A stretch of 64,000 nucleotides of DNA from NCBI GenBank assembly GCA_949130485.1, contig OX422188.1, positions 2,441,722 through 2,505,721 on the forward strand, given 5' to 3'. This stretch comes from Agelas oroides. Taxonomy: Eukaryota > Porifera > Demospongiae > Agelasida > Agelasidae. Made by a program: the position numbers and the translations under genes. Shown one piece after another: positions 24,329-36,129 of the stretch. The notes under the pieces were generated by a model that searched no databases, was not told the origin of the DNA, and was given only the letters and a program-made list of their open reading frames with translations. Within the stretch, counting starts at the first letter, position 1. Each line of letters starts with the position of its first letter.

Positions 24329-27300
24329 ACTTATATCAGCCACTAAGGAAGTATACTAGACAATTATTTGTGTGTTGAAGCAACAGCATTTCTTGTTGCT
24401 GTGTGTTTGATCTCAAATTCAGGTTTTCACTTTGTCTTGTGTGTTCATAAGTGATCAACTGTTAGTGACTATAATTTTTTCAACTGTTAATGACTATTTT
24501 TTTTTAATTGTGCACTACTACTGTATTATGGTATACTTCTGTTATACAATCCCTTGCATCTGTAAAACAAACAAACTTATGTGTATCCCAGCATGAGAGT
24601 GTAGGAAATGCTTTGGCTCATTTCTACATACATGGTAAGGAGGATTTAAGCTATCACAAAGCATTCATATAAAGCAGAGTAGAGTTCACTGACAAAAGGC
24701 CTTGCGTCCTAAGTGGGGAGAATTTTGGAAGAAGAGCTTGTGATGTCCTACTGTATCCAGATAAAAAAGAACAACCAAGTGTTCGGCAGTGGCTATGCTA
24801 CTGAGCTCTTATGTCTTCCTGGAGAACTCTGCTTATATATATAAGAAATGGGAAAAGCGCCAGCAAGGTATTGTATATATACCCCTTTGCAGTGGATGTT
24901 TCCTCTGGCTTAAGTCTTATGACTAACAAGTTTGACAAAGGCAGACAGAAATGCTCTACTGGTCGGCTGTATTTTAAGTTGGCCAACATCCATTGATTAT
25001 AGGAGTTCTGAAAGGTGCCTGTTATTGAAAGGCTCCCTAACCTTGTGCCAGGGAAGCCTAGGAATTACCGTATCTTTTTTCTTGCCCTGGATGGCAACGA
25101 AAATTAAGAGATCACACAAGGCTATATTCCTGTTTCTAGTCCTACACATCACTTACACCCCCAAGGCCACCAGGCTTTTATTTTTTTGTGGCAAAATGCA
25201 AACAGTTGTGCATCTAAACAGCCAAATCCTGGATGGTGAAAACACTGAGTGCCCGTTGTGTAAACACTGTGGTTGTATGCCTAATAATGATCAGATGGAT
25301 AGTGAAAATTGATCTGCACACAAACCAGAACAAATTAGCTTTGTGTAGCCTAAATGCACGAAAAGCTCTGACAATGAATTATTTACGACAATAAAGCTTC
25401 TGACTTGCTCACGGTGTAGTACTGTAACAAATTCACTGGCAGCTACAGTACTACAGTACTATATGTACTGTGTTCCTATTGCTATGTTAATTTGATGCTG
25501 CGATTGTTATGTCTTCTTCAAGCAAGCAGTACCTTCAGTACTGTACAATACTACTTTCCGTGAGAGCGTTCAAGTGCTTACTAAAGAGTGGTTTACATCA
25601 AAAGCCAAGATTATTTCATGCATGTCATCTACCAGTTCCTTTGCTTTACAGTTACATAGCCTGTAGGTATATCCTTCAGAGGCAATGCAAATACACACTC
25701 CTATATAATACAACTATGTGCATGCAACGACTTCATGACCTCACCTCCAAAACCTTGTATTGAATGTTACCTACAATAGAAAACAAAGCAAACCTCACAT
25801 CACTATTTAACAATTCAGATATCACCAGTCCTACAAGTCAAGATGTAAATCAATTCAGGTCAACCTCTACTGGAGTCCTGATGGCACATACTGAGTGGCT
25901 CTGGCCTCATTCCCAGGCCTCTGCCTTTTTTTTTTCTATTTGGTTTGCTGCAAGTTACTAGACGAGTGAAAACAGTAATGCACACGTTTACCGGCAAAGA
26001 ATTAGTACATGACACCAGACTTTTATATAGCTACTATGATCTGTAGCTAGATTCTATATTGGAGAGAAGACAAACACAGACACAATGAGTCAATGACTTT
26101 GGATTGTAATGTTGGAGTGTTAGTAACAACTATTGTAGCTATATGTTCTCATGATAAATAAAAACACGTTGTACACGCTTTTTGCACCTTAGCTACAGGC
26201 CTACCTATTCAATCTGTAGTTAGGATATGCATAGGTAAGTGTCGAAAATAAACTGAGTAAGCAGTAGCTACGTACTGATTTCACTGCAGCTTTTCTCACT
26301 TCACAAGTTATAATCAAGCTACACTTGGCGATTGAATGCTGTGCTACAGTGCATGGGAATGGTCCTGCATGGTACAGTGTGGTAATAAACAGCTGTATTT
26401 GGATCTCTCCCTTTCATAAAATGGGTATGACCACCTAGACTAATTTCAGCCCTGTGTTTTCCACACTGAGATACTGCTTGGTGCATGCATCATCTTAGTG
26501 TGGGTATATAGCTGCTAACTGTAAGAATAGCTCAACATGATATACATGTACTGCTATTATTTAGATATTTGTGCAAAGTGGTCCCTTTTCCAGGCCTGCA
26601 TGCACATGCACTTCTCTTCATAAAATGAATCATAAACCTGTTATGATTGTAAAAGTTCAAATTTTCAGCATTTCATTAGAGACTTCCTAAAAAAAAAAAC
26701 AGGCTTCTCTCAGATCATCCTAAAACAGACTTGTTTCTGTAGTGCAAGCAGCAACTCAAACAACCTTCAACCTCACTTGTCTCTGAGAAAAGGCTCCACT
26801 GTTTATGACTTTCTCAGAACATCATCAATTACAGGTGCATTTAGTCCTGCTATAGGGCCATTTTTGGCTCAGTTTGTAAGTGGTCCAGGGAGCTGCAGAC
26901 CACAATTAGGTAGGATAAATTTTGGTGTGACAGCCCTTTGACTTTGACTATTAGGCAGCATTGTGGCAATGTGTCACCAGGCCATGTGTTCTGGCATGCA
27001 AGTTGGAGTGTGTAAATGCATGCCACGACTTAGAAATATGAAATACGTTATTAGCACAAGGAAGCAAAATTGCTATAAAAATCTTGTTTTTTTTTGTACA
27101 ACTGAAAACATTGTAAATGTACAAACAACTTACTGAACTTTCCAGATTATCAATTAACTTTGTATAAGGATGATGCAGCCCTTTGGTTACTTACACACAA
27201 GGCTACAAACCATGTCCCGTTACACAAAAAGCTATATATATAGTCATACGTACCTTTCTTGTCCAGAATGAACAAGACTGATTCAAAGATAGTGGTCTCT

Positions 27301-27480
27301 CATAGCCTCATTTCCAGGCTTCGCCCATTTTTAGTCTCCCATTTGCATTCACATTAATACACTGAAGGGAAACAGCAGCAAACAGAAGAAGGGTGCTATA
27401 CCCTATATAGGTCTCTCCTGCATTGAACAATGCTCAAATTCCGGGCTGGTGGTGTTAAAATTTAATGTGGGGGTATTCAG
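24329..27480. other. Intergenic stretch, no supported gene
   Basis: After the stop of copy B about 3 kb hold no exon I can defend. A modest frame at 24932-25312 has no recognised motif. Fragments of the CTCATTCCCAGGCC-type MITE ends occur near 25907 and 27303. Confidence 0.4.
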
Positions 27481-27550
27481 TACAATATGGTAGACACAGT
27501 GCAGATAACGTAGTATTCAGTACATGATAAACACAATGCAGATGATGTTG

Positions 27551-28580
27551 ACAGTACAAGTACAGTATGCTAAACACAGTGCAGATATTGTTGACAGTAT
27601 ACAAGTACAGTATGCTAAACACAGTGCAGATATTGTTGACAGTACAAGTACAGTATGCTAAACACAGTGCAGATATTGTTGACAGTACAAGTACAGTATG
27701 CTAAACACAGTGCAGATATTGTTGACAGTACAAGTACAGTATGCTAAACACAGTGCAGATATTGTTGACAGTACAAGTACAGTATGCTAAACACAGTGCA
27801 GATATTGTTGACAGTACAAGTACAGTATGCTAAACACAGTGCAGATATTGTTGACAGTACAAGTACAGTATGCTAAACACAGTGCAGATATTGTTGACAG
27901 CACAAGTACAGTATGCTAAACACAGTGCAGATATTGTTGACAGTACAAGTACAGTATGCTAAACACAGTGCAGATATTGTTGACAGCACAAGTACAGTAT
28001 GCTAAACACAGTGCAGATATTGTTGACAGCACAAGTACAGTATGCTAAACACAGTGCAGATATTGTTGACAGCACAAGTACAGTATGCTAAACACAGTGC
28101 AGATATTGTTGACAGCACAAGTACAGTATGCTAAACACAGTGCAGATATTGTTGACAGTACAAGTACAGTATGCTAAACACAGTGCAGATATTGTTGACA
28201 GTACAAGTACAGTATGCTAAACACAGTGCAGATATTGTTGACAGCACAAGTACAGTATGCTAAACACAGTGCAGATATTGTTGACAGCACAAGTACAGTA
28301 TGCTAAACACAGTGCAGATATTGTTGACAGTAAAAGTACAGTATGCTAAACACAGTGCAGATATTGTTGACAGCACAAGTACAGTATGCTAAACACAGTG
28401 CAGATATTGTTGACAGTACAAGTACAGTATGCTAAACACAGTGCAGATATTGTTGACAGCACAAGTACAGTATGCTAAACACAGTGCAGATATTGTTGAC
28501 AGTACAAGTACAGTATGCTAAACACAGTGCAGATATTGTTGACAGTACAAGTACAGTATGCTAAACACAGTGCAGATATT
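27551..28580. repeat. 43-bp minisatellite, about 24 copies
   Basis: The unit contains AAGTACAGTATGCTAAACAC and AGTGCAGATATTGTTGACAG. Units are almost identical apart from a T/C switch (GACAGTAC versus GACAGCAC), one GACAGTAAAAG variant and one 2-bp insertion near the left end. Diverged units begin around 27480. The repeats abut directly, without spacers, so this is not a CRISPR array. Confidence 0.97.
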
Positions 28581-28737
28581 TGTGCTGCTAACGGAACTGT
28601 GTGATATACAAATTTAAAGAGGATACAACAACAGACAGTGTGTGTCTTACATACAGGTCACAATAAAAGATGATACATTCAATAAAACATTTCTTATTGT
28701 CAATTGCACTCTCAACTGTTGGACACCTACTGCATGT

Positions 28738-31658
28738 TCATTGACTACTGGTAGCAGAGAGTACATCGGGAAGTTCTGTCAGGTTTTTCACTTTGAATTT
28801 CTCCAGATCTTTCTGTAATACAAGCTGGATAAGTTGAATGTCATTCATCAACAGCATTTCAAGACGATCTTCCTCACTGTAGTATGGAAGGGGATGACTG
28901 AAGGAGCAATCATCAAGAAGAAAATACTCCATAAAATGTTGTTGGAAAGGTGTACGGTGTCGGTACACAACATAGAAAGCTCTTTGAACCATCACCAAGA
29001 TAGACAGCCATACTCAAACAACTATATCCACCAGTGCGTAGCGGCAGTGAGATGTCTGATTTGAGAACAAATTGGTGGGGAGAATCTTTGGATGGCTCGG
29101 GGACCAGTTGGTGTCATGTGTTAGGTCATATTCCTTGACTGGCCTACAAGATATAACACAAAAAACAAATCATGAATTAACAAGAGCAGTTTTTCTTTCA
29201 AAATCATCTTTCCTTGAATAAGATCTAAGCCAAATATCTAACTACATGGAGGGTATGATATGGCTGATTGCCGGGTTCTCATGCATTCATAGACACATAT
29301 GACATTACTTTTGAAACTTTGATACAGCATTCAAGAATCTTTGCAGTCTTATATACACTTTCAGATATTTTGAGTTTTAACTATATAATACACAATCAAA
29401 ACTTTGACCTATGCGTACCTTTTCAGGGCCTTGCAGTATACAAAATGCACACATGCAAGATTATAAATATATACTAGTACAGCATGGCATGTGACACTAC
29501 ACGCGTATAGTTCAATGGCAGAATTGGTGGTGGCTTGGCTTCCTTTGTTAAGCCACCTTCCAGTAGTATCCTCCATATGCAATGTACCCTGTCTGGCCTA
29601 TAGTTTGGAATGAGTTGAGTGGTTCTCAATCAGTAGATGCTGAATGGGTACAGTTTCCTGGTACACTGGCAGGTCATGTTCTACTTTGTCAATTGCTAGT
29701 GGCAGTATATGACAGACTTATTGGTTGCATTGGTTGCATGCAGTTGCATCTACAAATCCACAAATCATTTACACGAGAACCTTACTGTTAGAGGATTCAC
29801 ATCATACCTTGCATCACGCTTTTCCCTATGGACAATCAAGTGTCTCCTACCAGAAAATCAAACACTCTCAACCGACAACTGCATGCAACAACTAGTGCAT
29901 CGAACAAGGCAACTCCATCTCTCCACTAAAAACGAAGCAGAAACAACACAGACTACTATAGTGCACCATTAATCCACAAAACATTCATAAATTGTGAACC
30001 ACTTGACTCATTGCAAACTGAAGGCAAGACTGGTTAATAATATAACACTATAGTTTGTAAAATGACTTACCAGCTAATTAAGGAATGATGAAGAATAGTA
30101 GCATATGTCTTTAGTCCCTTGAACTTCAGGAGAGTAGGGACCATTCTCCTTACATGCTCTGTAACACGTAGCTGCTTAGCAATTGAATGCAGATACACTT
30201 TCAGATCTTTGTCACACAAGAAACGAAATGGCATTAAAGTGTCTTGAGAGATGATGACTCCCAGCTGAATTGTTAGTCCTGGTTTTTGATAGTCAAAAAT
30301 CACATAAGGATAGTCTACTGAGTGGTCGCTGGAAAGCCTTCTGGCAAGAAAAAGTGTTACCTCATATTTGCCCTGTCCTTCAATCTCAACTTGAAAAGTA
30401 CCATGGAGAAGGATGGTATCATCCTTAGAAACAACAACAGACTGCTTTGAATGGTTGACAACCATACCTTTGGGGAGCAAGTTGAGCTCTTGAGGGTTGT
30501 CCAAGGAGATGTTGGTGGGAATATATCCCTCAAGTCGGTAGGCATCATCTTCTACCCCAGGAAGAATGTGGAATGTTTCCTTCTCACTGTTTTGTGGAGC
30601 CTCTGTTTGATTGAGACTCATTCCTTTTGCAAGAGTAGTTGTTGTTTCAAGAAAGTTCTTCTGTGTGGTTACAGCAAGGTCCTCCAAGATCTGGACTATT
30701 CCTTGAGGAGTAGTGCACTCGTGATCTGGTGGAACTCTGGAAACTGCTTTGACTAGCATGAAGAACAGATTTTTGAGGCATGATAGTCTTGTCAGCACAC
30801 TCAAACAATAGAAGAAGATTTAGATTTCCAATGCGTGCTAGGAAGAAGTGTGCAACCCGAGGAATTTCTTTTAACCCAGTTTTAAGATCTTGATTTGTCA
30901 AGGCAAACAAAAACGGTGCATTGTGAACATGCCCAATGAATCCAGCATTGGTTTCAGGTTTCACAGGGCAAGAAGATGAACTACTGGCTTGTGTACAGTC
31001 TGAAGCGACCCTTGATTCAGGAGTAGCTTTCGACACATGGCAAAGGTGCTGTATATCTCTTCTGAGTTCATGAAAGAATTGATAGCTTCATTCACAAGGC
31101 CACAAAAAAGAATTCCCACAGCGAATCGATAAAGCCACTCATCATACCTGATGTGCATCTCTTCCATAGGTTGAGTAGCTTGTATTGTAGATTTTGTTGA
31201 AAAACATTGGAAGGAAGTGAACTTCTCTATCCTTGTTCAAGATATGTTCACACTTCTCACAAAACAACCACTTTGAAATCATGTGAGGGATCTTTTGTCA
31301 GGCATGCACAATCAACCATGGTGATGTCCAGAAATCGGGACACCTCCGCATCATGACTCGACTGAGTAGCATCCTCAACAGCACTCAAAGCACTAATGGC
31401 TTTTTTCATTTTGATGTGAACACTGACGCTGGAGGTGGTACTCTTTAGGTGACGAAGTAGATGTCTCCTGCAGCAGTTGCTGTTCCCTGCGATATAAATG
31501 AAAGTATGATTTCCCATGCAAAGCTATAGCAGCGATTTCAGCAGGGTTATTGTTTAATTTTTTGGCTACTTCCATCAGTTTTTCACTCCACTGAATGCAC
31601 TCAGTATATCTTCTATGTCTGTAGCTGCCATCAGACAAAGATTTAAGTGCAAGCAGGT
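28738..31658 (-). pseudogene. Frameshifted multi-exon gene of an uncharacterised Cys-containing protein family
   Basis: Two clear exons on the minus strand, 31658-30071 and 29143-29014, join across a GT..AG intron in phase 2. Exon 1 order: TPR-like helices (ECIQWSEKLMEVAKKL), a segment with MVDCACLTKD, a WLFCEKCEHIL zinc-knuckle-like motif, EWLYRFAVGILF, then VAHFFLARIGNLNLLLLFEC and a long C-terminal domain with YPYVIFDYQKPGL. The frame needs one-base changes at T6 31401-31406, G3 31287-31289, 31192-31204, C3 31009-31011 and T5 30770-30774 (plus-strand positions), then meets TGA at 29014-29016. A further 85 codons with protein-like composition continue to 28738. I recall similar uncharacterised proteins in early animals but no function. 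Either a pseudogene or unpolished assembly. Confidence 0.6.
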
Positions 31659-31973
31659 CTGTTGAACAAAAAATAATAGGATTACCACCAAACAGTAGTT
31701 GTAATCATAATACACAAGATCTACATGTGCAAAAAGCCCAATAATAGCTGTAGTGAAAGTGGGAGTCTTGAAAAACCTACAACATGGTAGGCATAAGATG
31801 TGCCGTAGAGTATGTTTAGGGACATGAGAAAATGGAAGGGCCGGATGGCAACAATGTTGCTCGTACATTATATCTCTCTTTCTTGTTCTTGAAAAGCTAT
31901 GAATGTGGGACAAGGTTTGGCAGAGAGACTCTAGACATAAATGTGTGCATCTAATAGGGCCAAAAACTCCCAA

Positions 31974-33480
31974 TAATTACCACCATTCCTCATATGAGCC
32001 TGAGGTCATGCACTCAGAAACTTTTACGTATTAAGTGTACCAACTCTGTGGTCGATTCTGGTGCAATTTGGCAATCTGAGAGAAGAAATGCTATGGTACT
32101 ATTCTAACGATCTCCTTACTTCCAAATAATGCAGTTTCTGAGTATAGATTCAGCCTATCATCTTCCCTCTAAGATTGTTTGACACTTTGTATATCATAGG
32201 CTCATCATGTAACCACCAACTCCCATCTGTAGCTGCTTGATATACCGTATTCTCTCTAAAATAGCGGACAGCAAAAAATAATTCAAAATTGGAGTGTCCA
32301 GAAATTTAGAGAGTTATTAATTTCTGAATGGAAGTGTCCGGTGTGCATTAGAGAGGTTTTTAGTGCCAGTTTCGTCATCTTTTTTGTGAGTTATCGGCTG
32401 TGCTTTTGTTACGAGTAACCATGTCCATTTACTGCTGCTTTCTGTGTGCGTGGGCTACCGTCAGTACCCATGAACTATGCATGAACAGACCTGCTGATGA
32501 GCATCACCATCGGACTCAAGGCTGGGTCATTTTTGATCGTATAAAAAATGACTTATTGGCCATGATTTTTTCACAACGCCTCTAAGCAGAAGTATAACAC
32601 TAACTAAGCCTTGTTCCCAGGTGCTCGAAAAATCGGAGCACCTGGAACGAGGCAAAACACTAATTACAAAGGTGCTATGAAGGTGCTGCGACCCATGAGC
32701 TTTTAATATCAATTAGACAGTTTTGGGGCTGTGCATATTGCTATCAATGAGAAAAGCCAAAGACGGTACCCGGTACCCACAACCTGCAGCATGTATAAGC
32801 GTTCTCCGTAAATCGGTGGCATTGAATAACATACATTGGCTCAAAATAGCTTCATAGAGCCTCTCTCTATTCCTTGATTCGCTCTGCGGAGCTTCGTTTG
32901 ACTAGCCAACACTCCGACAAAAAACTTCGACCTCGGCATATGTCCGCTTGAATTAGAAGAGAAAATCCCTCAATTTTTCTGCTGTCCAATTTAATTAGAG
33001 CGACGAAAAATTCATATTTGAGGTGTCCGGACAATTAGAGTGTCCGGTTGTTATGCTTCTAACCCAAATTATCTCTACTACTAGCCCAAGTGGAAAACTA
33101 CAAGCATTTTGGATACTACTCACACAGCATAAAAAATCAACAATAGCCGTTAGTCAAGAGACAGCAAAGTATGTAACTTGCATCATCAGTAGTGGCACAT
33201 GACGACCCACGTAAGTTCATACTGCAAGCAATGAAAATCTGGGTGGTGTGGTCTGCTAACAAGTACAGTAGTTCTTTTTGTGCAAACGTTTACAACAAAC
33301 AATAACTGTACACTAAGCTAAAGATTTCACTAAAAACCTTACACGGCACAAAATATTCTAGAAGATACACATACACCATAGAGCATCTAAATGAGTCACA
33401 ACTAAAACAGCAGTGACGGTGTTTACTCGATGGGGGCATATTAGCAATTGCTTACAGAATATGTCCCCCCATGCTGTCTC
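31974..33480. other. Intergenic stretch with repeat relics
   Basis: GAGTGTCC/GTGTCCGG words recur near 32293-32343 and, clustered, at 33025-33047, perhaps the degraded ends of one element of about 750 bp. No gene is supported. Confidence 0.4.
32609..32656. repeat. Short hairpin related to CTCGTTCCCAGG ends
   Basis: CCTTGTTCCCAGGTGCTC pairs with GAGCACCTGGAACGAGG around a loop of about 12 bases. This is a minimal fold-back form of the dispersed MITE family. Confidence 0.7.
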
Positions 33481-33488
33481 GAGTATTC

Positions 33489-34570
33489 TCAAATTAACAT
33501 ATTCCTCCATTCTGTCTAGAGGATTATCGAGAATATCCCAGGATTGTTCCACTCAGGTGGGTTAAGGCAGGCTTTTATTGTAGACAAGCACTGTTCAGAC
33601 TACTGACCACAGAAAGTTTGTGGTGTATTTTGCATACAAGATGGTTTTTGTTTTGTATCCTGTTATTGTATTGTGGTTGATGATGTAAACAAACAAATTA
33701 GTTTCCATGGAAACGCCCCGCCCTCTCGTAAACAACGTCCACTAATTAGGACTGCCTTAACACTATTTCAGCCTACGCGGTGCCGAATATTCCATATAAC
33801 TAGGCAAAGTTGGTATCGTTCGAATACTCTTCACACGCAGAATTCAGAACTAACTGGAAATTGGGTATGGTAAATTCACATCACGAGTAAATCGACAAAA
33901 ATGCCTTGGAATACGCCAAAATAGCAGCTAATTATAAATTCTACTAACTCTCCTGCTCTTAAGAAGCAGCGGGGACCGTCTCTCCAGTCGGATTACGAAG
34001 GATGCATGATAGCTGTTCCTGTTCACCGCTGTTACACACCGAGTTCTCTCAAATTCGGCACCGCGTCGGGGGGTCTGGCTGCTGAGGTCGGCTACTAAAC
34101 GAACGGGCTCGAGCCTTTTTCCCATTTCTTGCTTCCAGAAACACAAAACTCTTCGTCCAGTCGTAGCCCTGCTGCGAGTTAGACATGTCTAGTTCACAAT
34201 CAGCGATAGCAAAAACCTATACAGTACAGACTAACAGCCATAACACTGCTAGCAAAGCTAAGAAGCCTTCACACGGCAGCCATTCGGTCTCCGTAAATTG
34301 TAATGAAACGTCTACGAATTATAGTGATACCTTCACATACTTCCGTATCACGGACAATACATTTGGAGCCCGCCTTAACCCACCTGAGCAAGACATGTCT
34401 CATGCACAAATTAACATATTCCTCCATTCTGTCTAGAGGATTATCGAGAATATCCCAGGATTGTTCCAAGACATGTCTCATGCACAAATTAACATATTCC
34501 TCCATTCTGTCTAGAGGATTATCGAGAATATCCCAGGATTGTTCCAAGACATGTCTCATGCACATATTCA
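33489..34570. repeat. Tandem repeat of about 79 bp, split by an insertion
   Basis: Units share CCTCCATTCTGTCTAGAGGA and end at GGATTGTTCC. One partial unit ends at 33551; two more run from 34391 to about 34548. On the minus strand the units stay open, reading EQSWDILDNPLDRMEEYVNL. The first unit is separated from the others by the element at 33552-34388. Confidence 0.8.
33552..34388. mobile_element. 837-bp TIR element inserted in the 79-bp repeat
   Basis: The left end CTCAGGTGGGTTAAGGCAGG is inverted at the right end (CCGCCTTAACCCACCTGAG). It sits between GTTCCA and CAAGACATG, whereas uninterrupted units read GTTCCAAGACATG, so the duplicated target is CA. Superfamily unassigned. No transposase is visible inside. 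Confidence 0.8.
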
Positions 34571-35226
34571 TCCATGCCATCTGGAGATCTTCAAGACAGC
34601 CCAGAATCTTTCCTGGATATCTTCTATTGATGTCCAGATGATGTCCTACAATGCACAGTATACTTAGCCTCATTCCCAGGCTACGTCCAGGATCTGGGAG
34701 TAGTCTGATAAAGATGCTTGGAATGGACACTTTGACTGCACCAAAATGAATGCACATTTCAAAATTCACAGCTTGTCTACGGGAGGGGCTCATTCACGAG
34801 TGCAAAGCAAGCATTATTAGCCCCACCTCTCCCCCTTATGTCGCTAAACAACTCACGGCTCTGTTGCACACACCACTCTTCAGCTTTCTTCTCTACTGCC
34901 AGCGTAGTACCAACGATATATTGCGCATTTTAGTTAAAGCCCAGCCCAGCACTCGAAGCACCGGCCACGGTCACCTACTAGGCTTGGCATACGATCGCAA
35001 TACCCGGGCCTACCCAATGAGTACAGTCTTGGCCACTGTGGCCTTTCTGCTGCTTCTAGACACAAGCTTGCTTTCACAAGCAGGCATTACGCACTACTCA
35101 CAGTAACTGACACTACAGCACTCTACTAAACTCCTTCTTTTTTTTTCTTCTTTTTTTTAAGTCGATCTAAGTTTATCTTCAAAGTTCCGACCACCACATG
35201 AGGGGTTCCGCCAGGCCACATCTTAA

Positions 35227-36066
35227 CTAACTTAATGAACAGCACTGAAGTGCAGAACCCTCGGCGCAAGCTAGATGAGCAGGCCAAAATAAACAAGTAC
35301 AAACAAAATCAGGTCCATTCTTTATATCATGGTGAAATGACAAAATAACATGTTCTACTGACACATTACTCTTTCGCTTGCTTGCCATAGCTTCTTTGTT
35401 ACTCTGTTTTCTACGTAACACTTCATCTGGTATTTCAGATGCTCTCATGCTTGCTTTGTGCATTCTATCTCACTCTTTCCTCTGCACAGTTTGCTCAAAG
35501 GTTTCAGACTCTCTCATGCTTGCTTTGTGCATTCTATCTCGCTCTTTCCTCTGAACAGTTTGCTCAAAGATTTCAGACTCTCTCATGCTTGCCATACGCA
35601 TTCTGTTTTGTTCCTGCCTATGAACAGTTTGCTCAAAGATTTCAGACACTCTCACGCTTGCCATGCGCATTCTGTTTTGTTCCTGCCTATGCACAGTTCG
35701 CTGAAACGTTTCAGACTCTCTCATGCTTGCCATGGGCATTCTGTTTTGTTCCTGCCTATGCACAGTTCGCTGAAACGTTTCAGACTCTCTCATGCTTGCC
35801 ATGCGCATTCTGTTTTGTTCCTGCCTATACAAAGTTCGCTCACGAGTTTCTGACACTCTTTCACAGGCTTTGTGCAACTTATCTTTAGTTTTCCTATCTG
35901 ATTTCACACTATCTGATTCTACTGCTCTCATATGTTTCATAGCTTTCTCTCGCAAATTACACTCTACTTTTCGTTTGGATCGAAAGACATGATCACAGCG
36001 TTCACATGTCTTCTGTCTTAGAGGTATAGCAGTTTTACACTGCGAGCATACCTTTGTTGGAGGCAT
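35227..36066 (-). pseudogene. Helitron-type N-terminal ORF with 23-residue repeats, one internal stop
   Basis: The likely start is ATG at 36066 (MPPTKVCSQC), opening a zinc-ribbon with CSQC and CERC pairs. Next come basic residues and six tandem repeats of 23 residues (consensus RMRMASMRESETFEQTVHRQ plus EQN). The last repeat has TGA at 35470-35472 where its neighbours have CGA. The same frame then runs on to 35227 and includes FHHDIKNGPDFVCTC, which I associate with the region preceding the Rep/helicase of invertebrate Helitrons. Helicase motifs are not present downstream, so the element is truncated. CGA to TGA is a typical CpG decay change. Confidence 0.62.
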
Positions 36067-36129
36067 ACTTACTGCCAATGGCCAATAATCGAACTCGCAA
36101 AGAACGTCTCTCCCAAGTAGCGAGTCCAA

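Noticed and set aside
24932..25312. 126-codon plus-strand frame
   Set aside because: Composition is irregular, no family resemblance, and no acceptor or donor supports it.
27551..28580. CRISPR-like array
   Set aside because: Units abut with no unique spacers, and the genome context is animal. It is a minisatellite.
33790..33830. GTTCGAAT as a possible tRNA T-arm
   Set aside because: No acceptor stem or anticodon arm can be paired around it.
35439..35888. Plus-strand frame with repeated SCLPCAFCFVPAY-like units
   Set aside because: Antisense shadow of the Helitron-type repeats, which have a ribbon motif and a start on the minus strand.
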